Shown: positions 7,801-17,062, numbered from the stretch's first letter. The stretch: 64,000 nt of DNA from G963701675 sp963701675 (GCA_963701675.1 OY969623.1:1116001-1180000); one strand, 5' to 3'. Notes: a model not told the origin generated them from the letters alone. A program made the numbers and translations.

Positions 7801-10211
7801 CACTCTTTGCAAATCACCTCATCCAGATTCAGCATCACGCTTGCCACTCCCGTATACGCGGCGAGTTCAGCCGTATCGAGGTCGCGGCAACGCGCGCGGT
7901 CGCCGATACCCAACAGTTTACCCGCCAAATCGGGCGCCGACCGATAATGCTGCCGCAGTTCCTCGACACGCGCGCCTAATAGTTCGCGCTCGGCTTCCGT
8001 CGGGAGACGGCCCGTGGTGAGCCGAAACAGCAAATCGATTCGCGCTCTATCTGTTCCGCCCGACTCCGACAGAACTCGCTCGGCCAACACACGGGCCGCC
8101 TCCACGTAGGTTACATCGTTCAACAGTATCAGCGCGTGCAACGGCGTGTTGGTTTGGGGCTGCCTGACTGTGCACACCTGGCGGGCGGAGGAGTCGAACA
8201 ACGTCGTGGGTCCGACGGTTCGGCGCCAGAACGTGTACAAGCTGCGGCGGTAGAGGTTGGCCCCATTGTCTTGCTCATACTTGATGAAGCCAAAGGTCAT
8301 TTCCTCCCAGATCCCCGGCGGCTGATAGGGCCGAACGGGCGGCCCGCCGAGACGTTCCACGAGCAAGCCGCTGACCGCCAACGCCTGATCACGCACGAGG
8401 GTTGACGGCAACCGGTGCCGCGGACCGCGGGCGATGAATCGATTTTCGGGATCGCGCTCCCGAAGAGCGGGTGTCATCTGGGAGGCTTGCCGGTACGCGG
8501 CACTGGTAACGATGAGCCGATGAACATGTTTAACGTCCCAGCCACTTTCGATAAACTCGGTTGCGAGCCAATCGAGAAGTTCGGGGTGAGAAGGCCAATC
8601 GCCCTGCGTGCCGAAATCCTCGGCCGTCTTCACGAGGCCGATGCCGAAAAACAATTGCCAATAGCGATTGACGGTGACTCGAGCGGTAAGCGGATTTGCC
8701 GGATCAACTAACGCGCGTGCCAATCCGAGTCGGTTGGGCAGCGACTCGCTCGGCGTCGCCATCAGCGGACTGGGGACGGACGGCTGCACTTTGTCGCCGT
8801 ACTTATCGTACGCGCCACGCACCAGAACTCGGCTGTCGCGCGGCACTTTGCGTTCTTCCATCACCATGACCAGAGGCACCGCGCGATCGATCTCGTCGAA
8901 TTGCCGGCGCAGATCGGCCGACTCCTTCGCTGCCGCGCGCCATTCTTGGGAGCCTAATAAGTTCTCCGGAACGCTCAGCACAAGCACGGCTGCAGGGCTT
9001 AGGCCGGCTAATCGTGCCAGCACTGACCGTTCCATCGACGAGCCGATTGGTAGGCCGTTTTGGATGGACTTTACCCGTTCGTCCGCCGTGGCGCGTCTGG
9101 CCTTGAGCTCGGCAAGTTTCTTGTCTTGGACCGGACTGGGCAGCCGAATCCACGGCGGCGCCAGTCCGTTGCCTTCTACCGCTCCGTTCTCAGACACGTT
9201 GTTGAAGTAAGCGTAAAGCTGGTAGTAATCTTTTTGCGTGAATGGATCGTACTTGTGATCGTGGCAGCGGGCGCAGCCAAGCGTCAGTCCTAACCAAACG
9301 GTCGCCGTGGTATCGACGCGATCGACCACGTAATCGACTCGCGCCTCTTCCAGTATTCGACCACCCTCGCCGTTCAGCATGTGATTTCGATTGAACCCGG
9401 TGGCGACTTTCTGAGACGTGGTGGCGCCGTCCAACAAATCGCCGGCGATTTGCTCAACCGTAAACCGGTCGAACGGCATATTGCGGTTAAGCGCGTCGAC
9501 AACCCAATCGCGCCACGGCCAGTTCATACGGGTGCGGTCGCCTTGAAACCCGTTGGTGTCGGCGTAGCGCGATGCGTCGAGCCATTCCAGCACCATGCGT
9601 TCGCCATAGCGCGGCGAACCCAGCAGCCGATCCACGACTTTCTCATAGGCATCGGGTGAGTCGTCGGCCAGAAACGCGTCCACTTCGGCCAGCGGCGGCG
9701 GCAGGCCCGTCAAGTCAAGCGTTAGGCGGCGAATCAGCGTACTCTTCGCCGCTTCCGGAGAGGGGGACAATCCTTCGCGCTTCAATCGTTCGAGAATGAA
9801 TGTATCGATCGGGTTGCAGGTGAGATCACGGTGCTGCACGTCGGGAATCGTCGGCCGCCGCGGTGGAATGAGAGACCAGTGCTTTTCCCATTTGGCGCCC
9901 GTGTCGATCCAACGGCTCAGCAGATCGATTTGTATCTGGGAGAGCCTTCGTCCGGATTTCACCGGCGGCATGCGTTCGGCTTCATCCTCGGCCGTGATCT
10001 TTTGGACCAGTTTGCTCGCCGCGGAGTCATTGCGGGCGATGACGGCCATCGCGCCGTCCTCGGTGTCGAGCCGTAATTTGGCCTTACGCTTGGCCTGGTC
10101 CGGTCCATGGCAGTGAAAACACGCATCAGCCAAGATAGGCCGGATGTCGCGGTTGAAGTCAATTGGTTCGGAATCGATAGCGAGCGTCAAGACAACGACG
10201 ATAGCGAACAT
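7800..10211 (-). CDS. PSD1 protein: planctomycete cytochrome c, DUF1549 and DUF1553
   Basis: 803 residues with a signal peptide (1-14). A cytochrome-c-like heme motif CFHCH lies at residues 31-35 in a planctomycete cytochrome C domain. DUF1549 follows (about 135-345), with the recognisable blocks RRLTLDLTGLPPPLAEVDAFL and RYADTNGFQGDRTRMNWPWRDWV. DUF1553 occupies the C-terminal half (about 480-760; FFGIGLVKTAEDFGTQGDWPSHPELLDWLA and PYQPPGIWEEM). It is thought to be a periplasmic heme protein coupled to its DUF1501 partner; the substrate is unknown. It is shorter than many PSD1 proteins because no extra carbohydrate-binding or laminin-G-like domain is present. The ATG is at 10211. Confidence 0.93.
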   Translation of the reverse strand: MFAIVVVLTLAIDSEPIDFNRDIRPILADACFHCHGPDQAKRKAKLRLDTEDGAMAVIARNDSAASKLVQKITAEDEAERMPPVKSGRRLSQIQIDLLSRWIDTGAKWEKHWSLIPPRRPTIPDVQHRDLTCNPIDTFILERLKREGLSPSPEAAKSTLIRRLTLDLTGLPPPLAEVDAFLADDSPDAYEKVVDRLLGSPRYGERMVLEWLDASRYADTNGFQGDRTRMNWPWRDWVVDALNRNMPFDRFTVEQIAGDLLDGATTSQKVATGFNRNHMLNGEGGRILEEARVDYVVDRVDTTATVWLGLTLGCARCHDHKYDPFTQKDYYQLYAYFNNVSENGAVEGNGLAPPWIRLPSPVQDKKLAELKARRATADERVKSIQNGLPIGSSMERSVLARLAGLSPAAVLVLSVPENLLGSQEWRAAAKESADLRRQFDEIDRAVPLVMVMEERKVPRDSRVLVRGAYDKYGDKVQPSVPSPLMATPSESLPNRLGLARALVDPANPLTARVTVNRYWQLFFGIGLVKTAEDFGTQGDWPSHPELLDWLATEFIESGWDVKHVHRLIVTSAAYRQASQMTPALRERDPENRFIARGPRHRLPSTLVRDQALAVSGLLVERLGGPPVRPYQPPGIWEEMTFGFIKYEQDNGANLYRRSLYTFWRRTVGPTTLFDSSARQVCTVRQPQTNTPLHALILLNDVTYVEAARVLAERVLSESGGTDRARIDLLFRLTTGRLPTEAERELLGARVEELRQHYRSAPDLAGKLLGIGDRARCRDLDTAELAAYTGVASVMLNLDEVICKE

Positions 10212-10310
10212 CGCGCGATGACTCCGGCGATTGCATTCCGCGGCAACTTGATTGTAATGGCAGCTTCATTGCGTTCAATTACAAAGTTAGCCTTAGCCAA
10301 TTAAGCAGTA

Positions 10311-10377
10311 CGCAGTAGGCAACAGGGCACCGGGTTATCTACTGACAACTAACAACTAACAATTGACTACTAACCAC
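10311..10377. repeat. Low-complexity element of AACTAACAACTAAC type
   Basis: The segment contains overlapping units such as CTGACAACTAACAACTAACA and TTGACTACTAACCACTG. Its base composition (A/C-rich, low G) differs from the surroundings. It looks like one arm of a dispersed repeat whose second arm is absent. Confidence 0.5.
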
Positions 10378-10532
10378 TGCCGCTTGCCCGCCGCGCTACA
10401 ATGCTGGTGGAGCAGAGGCGCGGCACATCTGGTGTGACCGCTAATCTCAGCATGTCCACTCTCGCCGGATCGGCGATGCGCACGATTCTCCGTTCAGTGC
10501 TTCCGGCCCTATGGGCGATTTATGGTTAAGCC

Positions 10533-10558
10533 AAGCCCACGGGTTGCAACCCGCGGGC
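10533..10558. repeat. Copy 1 of 28-bp palindrome (AAGCCCACGGGTTG type)
   Basis: This degenerate copy of the window's most frequent palindrome has left arm AAGCCCACGGGTTG and right arm CAACCCGCGGGC, so it is imperfect at the 3' end. It shares the lead-in ATGGTTAAGCC with copy 2. Confidence 0.75.
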
Positions 10559-10724
10559 AGCGCGGGCAAACCGTGTGTTTGACGGGGTAAGTCGTGAGAC
10601 AGGCGCAGGACGGTCAATCGGCAGAAACTCCCCAAGTTGCAGGCTTTTTCTCATCTTGGGCGATGGCCACGCCGATTTATGAAGTGTGCCGCGGCGATCA
10701 CCCCACCCGCAAAATGGTTAAGCC

Positions 10725-10752
10725 AAGCCCACGGGTTGCAACCCGTGGGCTT
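10725..10752. repeat. Copy 2 of 28-bp palindrome
   Basis: Perfect palindrome made of AAGCCCACGGGTTG followed directly by its reverse complement CAACCCGTGGGCTT. It lies 108 bp upstream of the regulator start. It is identical to the copy at 42507 and nearly identical to those at 13854 and 20927. Confidence 0.85.
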
Positions 10753-10859
10753 CGCCGACGGACCCCAGCAGAGGACACGGATCAAAGCAGAAAGCCGGCG
10801 TTCCCGCGTTCCGCCGGCACGGAACTGGACTCAGAAAAAATCGTATTGGAGTGCCTGCA

Positions 10860-11438
10860 ATGAAGAAAGTGTTCACCACCGGCCAGGTCGCGAAGATCTG
10901 CAAAGTCGCGCCGCGGACGGTCAGCAAGTGGTTCGATTCGGGCCGGCTTCGGGGCTACCGCATCCCCGGCAGCCAGGACCGCCGCATCCCGCGCGAGCAG
11001 CTTATCCGGTTCCTCAAGGAACACGGCATGCCGCTCGGCGAACTCGAGGAAGAAGGCTGGCACAAGATTCTGATCATCGGAGCGGATAAGCTCTTCATCG
11101 ACCGCGTCAAGGAACTTCTTCCCGAGGATGAAGAGTTCAAGTATGAATTGGCGAACAGCGGTTTCGAAGCCGGCATCCAGGCCGAGAGCTTCCATCCCGA
11201 CACCATCGTCATCGACCTGGCCATGGGTCGCAGCGAAGGCCTGCAGATCGCCCACAATCTCCGCAAGAACCCTCACTACGAGCATACGCTCATCGTCGCC
11301 CTGGCCAGCGAAGACGAAGCCGAGCCCGAAGGACTGACCAATCACGGCTTCAACGAGTCGTTCAAGAAGCCGTTCGACGTGGCCCTCTTAGCCGAACGAG
11401 TTCAGACCCTCGTCGAAGAGCGGCGTGCGAATTTGTAA
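10860..11438 (+). CDS. HTH (excisionase/MerR-like) regulator with receiver-like domain
   Basis: 192 residues. An N-terminal winged HTH of the HTH_17/excisionase type (residues 4-55, FTTGQVAKICKVAPRTVSKWF) is followed by a CheY-like domain (residues 68-185). The receiver keeps the putative phospho-acceptor D119 (VIDLAMG) and a late KKPFD lysine. Its acidic pocket is degenerate: IIGADKLF stands where two adjacent acids are expected. It may therefore be phosphorylation-independent. The domain order, DNA-binding first, is the reverse of ordinary response regulators. An ATG start is chosen because GGAG lies about 9 bases upstream. A strong intrinsic terminator follows. No histidine kinase is nearby. 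Function is unknown beyond DNA binding. Confidence 0.88.
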   Translation: MKKVFTTGQVAKICKVAPRTVSKWFDSGRLRGYRIPGSQDRRIPREQLIRFLKEHGMPLGELEEEGWHKILIIGADKLFIDRVKELLPEDEEFKYELANSGFEAGIQAESFHPDTIVIDLAMGRSEGLQIAHNLRKNPHYEHTLIVALASEDEAEPEGLTNHGFNESFKKPFDVALLAERVQTLVEERRANL

Positions 11439-11468
11439 GCCCTCATCATCGAGCCATGCCCCTGCTAG

Positions 11469-11511
11469 CGGCCAGGCGCCCGTATGACGGGTTGCCTGGC
11501 CGATTTCTTTT
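11469..11511 (+). terminator. Intrinsic terminator after the HTH-receiver gene
   Basis: A 9-bp stem CGGCCAGGC / GCCTGGCCG encloses a second stem CCCG/CGGG. It is followed by ATTTCTTTT. It lies 30 bp after the regulator stop and is a textbook rho-independent terminator on the plus strand. Confidence 0.9.
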
Positions 11512-11523
11512 GCGGACTACATT

Positions 11524-11754
11524 TCATTCACGAGGTGTTTCTCTTGGAAAGTTCGCCCATGTCTCGTGGCGTGTTTCCACCAGGTCATCAATCGAAAGAT
11601 GAGCATTGAGGTGTGCGAAGCGACCGCGCAAACCGGGCCGCGCCAAAGCGGTGGGCGGTGAGGCAAGAGAATGAACGAAGGAAAGGACTTTTTCCACGGC
11701 TTCAGGCGGGAGTGCCTGCACTCTTTCAATTACTTTTTTTTGAAGCGCCGTCAT
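11524..11754 (-). CDS. Orphan antitoxin-like protein (DUF2281-like)
   Basis: 76 residues. The N-terminal helix MTALQKKVIERVQALPPEAVEKVLSFVHSL resembles DUF2281-type antitoxins. The C-terminal part GRFAHLNAHLSIDDLVETRHETWANFPRE resembles the toxin-binding tail common in antitoxins paired with PIN-domain toxins. An AAAGGA lies 8-10 bases before the ATG. No toxin gene adjoins it: downstream is only the regulator's terminator, upstream is asnB. It could be a solitary remnant of a toxin-antitoxin pair. The family assignment is from sequence feel, not a search. Confidence 0.65.
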   Translation of the reverse strand: MTALQKKVIERVQALPPEAVEKVLSFVHSLASPPTALARPGLRGRFAHLNAHLSIDDLVETRHETWANFPRETPRE

Positions 11755-11871
11755 CTCGGTCCTTTACGTTCGATAGGTTCGCCGATTGGCCTGGCAGAAG
11801 TATACCAAAGAGTGTTAGTCGATGCCATTGGAGGGAAGGCAAGGAACTTGATTGCAGGACTAATCCTTGAA

Positions 11872-13833
11872 CTACGACGCCGCCAACAGCGTTCGGCTTT
11901 CGTCCGCCAGGGTGGCGTCGATAAACGTGTGATGCCAAAGCTGCGTCGACACCACGCCCACCAGGCCCATCTCGATGGATGTGCGTTGCGCCGAGTTTGG
12001 CCGCAGGGCTCGGAACGCTTGTCGCCAATGGGTGACGGCGTCCACGTCGAAATAACCCGTCTTTCGCAACGACTCCGCGCTCAGTAACTGGTCGACGAAA
12101 TTCGGGGCGCTGTCGAGATGGAAGCTATCGAACGGGGCGCGAAACATGGCCTTCCTTCGCCAGGCGACGCTTGACGGCAGCCAGCGCTGGGCCAGCAGCC
12201 GCAGCAAATACTTCTCGCGCAAGCCATGCAGCTTCCAACTCGGGTGCAGCTTGGCGAGAAAATCGAACACGTCTTCGTCCAGAAATGGGTAGCGGGTTTC
12301 CACCGACGAGTTCATCGCCACGCGGTCGCCTTTGGATGACAGGAGCAACCCGGGCAGCATGACGCGGGCGCCGAAATAGAGCGAACGATGCAGTGGGTGC
12401 CAACGCCGCATTCGTTCCAGGTTGATGCCCAGGTCTGCATAAGGAAGGTGGTCGCCAAGAGTTTCATGCATCTCGCGACTGTAAAAACGCAGCTTGTTGA
12501 GGCTCATCAAACCGTAAGCATCCAGCCAGGCGTTTGGTCCGCCGATGGTCTCGTGAATTCGTCGTGCCATGGACCACGGAAATCGCGGTGAGCCGGTAAG
12601 GCGGAGAAAGGCGCGGCGGGACAATTGGCTCAAGCGCAAGCCTGGGATGACGTCCAGAAAACCGAGTAACCGATGAATCCGGAACCACGGATAACCCGCC
12701 AACCACTCGTCGGCGCCCTCGCCGGTCAGGGCAACTTTGAACCCTTGTGCGTGAACTTCCTGGGCCAAAACCAAAAGGGCGGCGCACGCCGTGTCGATGA
12801 CCGGTCCTTCCGCCGCTCGGATCAATTGCGGGTAAGTTTCCAGTACGTCCTGGACGCCGAAGTTCACCACAGTGGGCGTACTGCCGACGTGTCGCGCGAC
12901 GAGTTGTGCTTCGTTACTCTCATCCAGATCGGGCCGCTCAATGCGAATCGTGAACGTGGGAATGGGGCGACCCCGTTCGCGCCCTGCCATCGCCACTACC
13001 AGGCTGGAATCCACACCGCCGCTTAAATAGGAAACAACCGGAACATCGGCACGAAGCCGCCGCGCGACGGACCGCTGTAGGAGCATTTCGAACTCATCGA
13101 CAAGCTGCCGGCGTGAACCGACGACCTCGTCGCCGCGATCCGGAAAATCGACTGTCCAATACGTGCGATCGACGACGGAGGCATTTCCACGACCGCCTAA
13201 GTCGACCGTGAGGTAGTGTCCCGGCTCCAGGCAGTGAATTCCCTTAAAACACGTGACCGGGCCGGGCAATGCGAAGAAAGTGAAGACGTGATTGATTCCG
13301 CGCGGATCGGGCCGGGCATCGATCATCTCGGTCGCGAGAAGCGCCTTGATCTCCGACGCGAAGAGTAGCCAATCGCCCGATCGAGTCCAAAACAGTGGGC
13401 AGATGCCAAAGCGGTCACGCGCCAACACGAGCTTGCGTCGTGTGTGATCCCAAAGCGCCAGCGCAAACTGCCCGCGCAAATGTTCGAACATTCCTTCACC
13501 ATGGTCCTCCCACAGGTGAGGAATGACCTCGGTGTCGGCGTGCGTGCGAAATTGATGGCAGCGCGCTTCGAGCCGGGCTCGTAGTTCCGGATACTCGAAC
13601 ACCTCGCCGTTGTAAACGACTGTCACATCACCGGTTTCATTCGAGATGGGTTGACGGCCGTCCGTGAGGCCGACGATTTGGAGTCGCCGTGATGCCAGGC
13701 CGATGCCGGGCTGGCTGAAGAATCCATCCTCGTCGGGGCCGCGATGCAAGATGGCCTTGGCCATCCTGTGAAGCACATCGGGAATCGGCCGGCGTTCACC
13801 GGAAAGATCAACGATTCCCGCAATTCCGCACAT
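11872..13833 (-). CDS. asnB: Asparagine synthase (glutamine-hydrolyzing)
   Basis: 653 residues. The N-terminal class II glutamine amidotransferase domain begins with the catalytic Cys2 (MCGIAGIVDL) and includes HRGPDEDG and VVYNGEVFEY. The C-terminal synthetase domain carries the ATP-binding motif YLSGGVDSSLV (about 267-277) and LTGEGADEWLAGYPWF. The enzyme transfers glutamine-derived ammonia to aspartate or, in related enzymes, to another carboxylate. Many planctomycete asnB paralogues sit in exopolysaccharide or modification loci; here the neighbours are an SDR and an aldo/keto reductase, so the true acceptor is uncertain. The start is fixed by the catalytic Cys. Confidence 0.93.
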   Translation of the reverse strand: MCGIAGIVDLSGERRPIPDVLHRMAKAILHRGPDEDGFFSQPGIGLASRRLQIVGLTDGRQPISNETGDVTVVYNGEVFEYPELRARLEARCHQFRTHADTEVIPHLWEDHGEGMFEHLRGQFALALWDHTRRKLVLARDRFGICPLFWTRSGDWLLFASEIKALLATEMIDARPDPRGINHVFTFFALPGPVTCFKGIHCLEPGHYLTVDLGGRGNASVVDRTYWTVDFPDRGDEVVGSRRQLVDEFEMLLQRSVARRLRADVPVVSYLSGGVDSSLVVAMAGRERGRPIPTFTIRIERPDLDESNEAQLVARHVGSTPTVVNFGVQDVLETYPQLIRAAEGPVIDTACAALLVLAQEVHAQGFKVALTGEGADEWLAGYPWFRIHRLLGFLDVIPGLRLSQLSRRAFLRLTGSPRFPWSMARRIHETIGGPNAWLDAYGLMSLNKLRFYSREMHETLGDHLPYADLGINLERMRRWHPLHRSLYFGARVMLPGLLLSSKGDRVAMNSSVETRYPFLDEDVFDFLAKLHPSWKLHGLREKYLLRLLAQRWLPSSVAWRRKAMFRAPFDSFHLDSAPNFVDQLLSAESLRKTGYFDVDAVTHWRQAFRALRPNSAQRTSIEMGLVGVVSTQLWHHTFIDATLADESRTLLAAS

Positions 13834-13853
13834 TGAGATTCTCGGAATGCTCC

Positions 13854-13881
13854 AAGCTCGCGGGTTGCAACCCGTGGACTT
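13854..13881. repeat. Copy 3 of 28-bp palindrome
   Basis: Slightly diverged copy with left arm AAGCTCGCGGGTTG and right arm CAACCCGTGGACTT. It lies in the 52-bp gap between the SDR stop and the asnB start, and so within or just before the asnB leader. Confidence 0.8.
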
Positions 13882-13885
13882 AGTG

Positions 13886-14692
13886 CTACACGGGCTGTTT
13901 GTAGAGCTTTTGGACGCGCTGTTTGATCTTCCGATCCACGAGCCAGGGGAAAAAGCGATTCAACCGCAGAATCAACCTTGCTTCCCTGCCGAGCACCGTC
14001 TCTAAGCGATTCGTCTCCAAGGCTTTTAGTATTCCCGTGGCGACTTCATCCGGCGGCATTCCTTTGTCGAATTCAATTTTCATTCGGCCTTCGTTACGCA
14101 GAAGATGCTGTGGCAACTCGCTGCGAGTCAAGCCTGGAACAATGAGGAGGATGTCGATGTCGTAACGGGCAAGCTCGCCTCGGAACGCTTCCGTAAGACC
14201 GCACAGCGCGAACTTGCTGGCGGAGTATTCAGGCCAAGCCGGCAGACCTCGCCGCCCACACATCGACGCAACGTTTACCACCGCCGGCGTCCGGCCGTTC
14301 ACCAAGATCGGTACGGCCAGGCGAATCAACTCGGCGGGCGCAAAGAAATTCACCTCCATGATTTGCCGCAGGATCGCTTCGGTGGAGTCTGCGAAATGGC
14401 CGAAGCTGGCGATCCCGGCATTGTTTACCAACACATCCAGTCCGCCGAGCCGGCCGGTTGCCTCGTCAAGCAATCGACGACGATCCTGCTCCAGGGTGAT
14501 GTCGGCGGGTATGGCAAACGCTTCGCCGCCTTTATCATTTATGGTCCTTGCTAGCCCCTCAAGTTTGTCCGCGGAACGTGCCACCAACGCCAATCGCGCG
14601 CCACGGCCGGCCGCCTGTTCCGCCAAGCATCGACCGATGCCGCTGGATGCGCCGGTAATTAGTACACGCAATCCGTTAAGGTCTCGTTTCAT
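13886..14692 (-). CDS. Short-chain dehydrogenase/reductase (SDR)
   Basis: 268 residues of classical SDR type. The dinucleotide-binding motif TGASSGIG, the structural NNAG and the catalytic YSASK are all present, with a catalytic Ser in VASMCGR. The C-terminal part (RLNRFFPWLVDRKIKQRVQKLY) is basic and amphipathic, as in SDRs that work on lipid-like substrates. The substrate cannot be predicted. The ATG at 14692 is preferred over the one at 14698 because GGAGG then lies 6 bases upstream. The gene follows the aldo/keto reductase by 18 bp, so the two are probably co-transcribed. Confidence 0.9.
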   Translation of the reverse strand: MKRDLNGLRVLITGASSGIGRCLAEQAAGRGARLALVARSADKLEGLARTINDKGGEAFAIPADITLEQDRRRLLDEATGRLGGLDVLVNNAGIASFGHFADSTEAILRQIMEVNFFAPAELIRLAVPILVNGRTPAVVNVASMCGRRGLPAWPEYSASKFALCGLTEAFRGELARYDIDILLIVPGLTRSELPQHLLRNEGRMKIEFDKGMPPDEVATGILKALETNRLETVLGREARLILRLNRFFPWLVDRKIKQRVQKLYKQPV

Positions 14693-14710
14693 TCTCATCC
14701 TCCGTGACGA

Positions 14711-15730
14711 CTAGCCATTGACGTCTGCTTCCGTGAGGCCGTGTTGTTGGCGATGGTAGGGACCGTCGAAGATTAATGTCGACTTGAAGCGCTCGTGCCG
14801 CCCATCCGTGGCGACTTCTTTGACTCGGCTGACGAGTTGTTCGCGTTGAGCGGCATCCATCGGCTTGAAGCCGCGCGCGATGGCCAGGTCCTGCTTGAGG
14901 ACGTCCATAGAATCGATGCCGACGACTAACGTCGCGATCGGTTGACTGAGGGCGTAGGTGATCGCTTCCTCGACCGAGCAAACCTTGGCCACGACGAAGC
15001 GGCCTTTTTTGGAATCGCCGCCGCCCAAGCTTTTCATCCCGATGGGTGCGATGCGACGCTTGTTTGCTTCCGGCACGACTTCGCGAGCAAAACTGCGGTA
15101 GTGATAATCGCAGACATTGATCGGCATTTGCACCGTGTCCCACTGATGCTTGGCCAACATCTTGAGATGAATGTGCGGCGACTTGTGCCCGGTGAACCCG
15201 ATGTAGCGGACTTTCCCCGCCTTTTGCGCTTTCAGCACCTCATCCATGGCGCCCTTCTCGAAAATCCAATCCGGGTCGTTATCGTAGTTGATTTCGTGGA
15301 ACTGCATCAAGTCGATGCGATCGGTGCGAAGTCGGCGAAGGCTGTCGTCGATGTGTTGCCCTGCCGTTTTTGCGTCACGGCCGCAATTCTTCGTCATAAG
15401 GAATACCTTGGCACGCTTTCCATCCGATGCCAGCGCTTTCCCCATGACCTCTTCGCTCTTGCCGTCGTGGTAGTCCCAGGCGTTGTCAAAAAAGGTCAGG
15501 CCTTCGTCGATGGCGGCATGCATGATCTTGATGGCTTCGCTCTCGTCCTTGACGGCGCCGATGTGCCAGCCACCGAGACAGAGCATACTGACGCGCTCGC
15601 CTGTCTTGCCCAACGGTCGAGTCGAGATTCCGGTTCCATCGGCATCGTCTGCGGCGGCGATGCCGATTGCGGTACCGGCGACGAGGCTCGATTGCAGGAA
15701 TTCGCGCCGCGTCGTGTGTTCCGTGTTCAT
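14711..15730 (-). CDS. Tat-exported aldo/keto reductase
   Basis: 339 residues with a twin-arginine leader (RREFLQSSLVAGTAIGIAAA, residues 8-27), then an aldo/keto reductase TIM barrel. It shows FFDNAWDYHDGKSEE with the catalytic Asp/Tyr region, K in KAKVFLMTKN, and DRIDLMQFHEI with the active-site His. This layout is frequent in planctomycetes and often annotated as an oxidoreductase of unknown substrate. ATG at 15730 with GGAG 9 bases upstream. It is the first gene of the pair with the SDR. A Tat signal implies that the cofactor, probably NADP(H), is bound before export. Confidence 0.9.
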   Translation of the reverse strand: MNTEHTTRREFLQSSLVAGTAIGIAAADDADGTGISTRPLGKTGERVSMLCLGGWHIGAVKDESEAIKIMHAAIDEGLTFFDNAWDYHDGKSEEVMGKALASDGKRAKVFLMTKNCGRDAKTAGQHIDDSLRRLRTDRIDLMQFHEINYDNDPDWIFEKGAMDEVLKAQKAGKVRYIGFTGHKSPHIHLKMLAKHQWDTVQMPINVCDYHYRSFAREVVPEANKRRIAPIGMKSLGGGDSKKGRFVVAKVCSVEEAITYALSQPIATLVVGIDSMDVLKQDLAIARGFKPMDAAQREQLVSRVKEVATDGRHERFKSTLIFDGPYHRQQHGLTEADVNG

Positions 15731-15869
15731 GTGTGCGTACTCCTGTTCGGACAGAACGGATGGATGCAACAATTCCAGCAACCGTCATGCCCAATCACAC
15801 TAGTTTTCCCAAAGGCACAGAGCCGGCAGTGTCCGGCATTGTAGCCGTGCTCAGGGACGAAGAACAGTC

Positions 15870-17051
15870 TCAAATGAATGCTCGAATGACGGAGTCTGCG
15901 ACGTACTTGCCTTGGCGCGTTAGCCGCACATCCACGCCGTCGTCGGTGAGGAGTCCGAGTTCTACATGATGTCGAATGGCGTCTCCAACGAGGTCATTCA
16001 ATTCGAAACCTGTCTGTTTCACGAACGGCGCCCGTTCTATTCCTATGGATCGCCGAAGTTGCAGGGCGAGCGTTTCGCGTGCCCGCTCTTCCGGTTCGAG
16101 CTCTTCCGAATGGGCCGCGGTGGAGTCGCCGGACAAAGCGCGGCGGATGTAATCTCGAAGGTTGCGAGTGTTGGTCGTTCGTCGTCCGTTAAGGTACCGT
16201 GCGGCGCCGAGCCCGAAGCCGAAGTAGGCGTGGTTGGCCCAGTAGACCTCGTTGTGACGGCAGCGATGGCCGGGCCGGGCGTGGTTGGAGATTTCATACT
16301 GCTCGTAGCCGGCGTCGCCGAGAATGTCGAGTGCCCGCGAGTACATTTCGAGTTCTCGTTCTTCGCCTATTCCTTCTATTTCGCCTCGATCACGCTGCCT
16401 CCATAGTCGTGTTCCGCGCTCGTACGTCAGGCCGTAAGTTGAAATGTGTTCGGGAAAAAGTGCGATAGCCTGGCGCAAATCGGATTCCCATTCGGGAATC
16501 GTCTCACCGGATATGCCGAAGATGAGGTCAATGGACACCTGGGCGACGGAGCGCCGCGCCAATTCCACGGCGCGAGTCAGATCCTCTGGCTGGTGATCAC
16601 GTTCGAGCACGCGGAGCAAGTGCTGATGGAATGATTGCGCGCCCAGACTAATGCGGTTCACGCCGTGCTCGACGAGCAGCGCAATTTTCTCGGAAGAAAG
16701 TCGATTTGGATTCGCTTCGATGGTGAACTCGTACTCGTTATCGAAATGAAACCAACGGTTTACGAGGCGCAACAAACGTTCCAAATCGGAAACATCGAAG
16801 TACGTAGGCGTTCCGCCTCCGATGAAAATAGTGCGAACGAAACGTGACTCGCCCAGCGTGGACATCTCCGCGGCCAATGCATCTAGATACTGATCAATCG
16901 AGCCATCTTGACCGGTCACGACGGCGAAATCGCAGTAACCGCAGTGGTGGGCGCAATACGGGACGTGGATATAGACCGCTTGTGGATGCAGCCAGGGTAC
17001 GAAGGGATGCGGAGTCACGCGCCCATTGTAAACGATGCGCCCGGATTTCAT
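15870..17051 (-). CDS. hemW: Radical SAM heme chaperone HemW
   Basis: 393 residues. The radical SAM cluster motif is CAHHCGYC (C33, C37, C40), followed by the extra family residues DF. IFIGGGTPTYF and ANPNRLS are typical of the HemN/HemW superfamily. The HNxxYW motif (CRHNEVYW) distinguishes HemW, a heme-binding chaperone that inserts heme into proteins, from the true oxygen-independent coproporphyrinogen oxidase HemN. The C-terminal HemN_C domain is present (ETLALQLRRSIGIE). ATG at 17051. It is transcribed divergently from the ubiquitin-like operon. Confidence 0.93.
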   Translation of the reverse strand: MKSGRIVYNGRVTPHPFVPWLHPQAVYIHVPYCAHHCGYCDFAVVTGQDGSIDQYLDALAAEMSTLGESRFVRTIFIGGGTPTYFDVSDLERLLRLVNRWFHFDNEYEFTIEANPNRLSSEKIALLVEHGVNRISLGAQSFHQHLLRVLERDHQPEDLTRAVELARRSVAQVSIDLIFGISGETIPEWESDLRQAIALFPEHISTYGLTYERGTRLWRQRDRGEIEGIGEERELEMYSRALDILGDAGYEQYEISNHARPGHRCRHNEVYWANHAYFGFGLGAARYLNGRRTTNTRNLRDYIRRALSGDSTAAHSEELEPEERARETLALQLRRSIGIERAPFVKQTGFELNDLVGDAIRHHVELGLLTDDGVDVRLTRQGKYVADSVIRAFI

Positions 17052-17062
17052 TCCGCGAAGTT

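Larger units (their letters stand above)
10212..10859. other. Repeat-rich non-coding gap
   Basis: 648 bp without a convincing gene. It holds an ACTGACAACTAACAACTAAC-type low-complexity element (10311-10377) and two copies of the 28-bp palindrome (10533-10558 and 10725-10752). Both palindrome copies are preceded by the same ATGGTTAAGCC lead-in, so about 35 bp are duplicated. The promoter for the downstream regulator must lie here, but I could not pick out a convincing -35/-10 pair. Confidence 0.6.
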
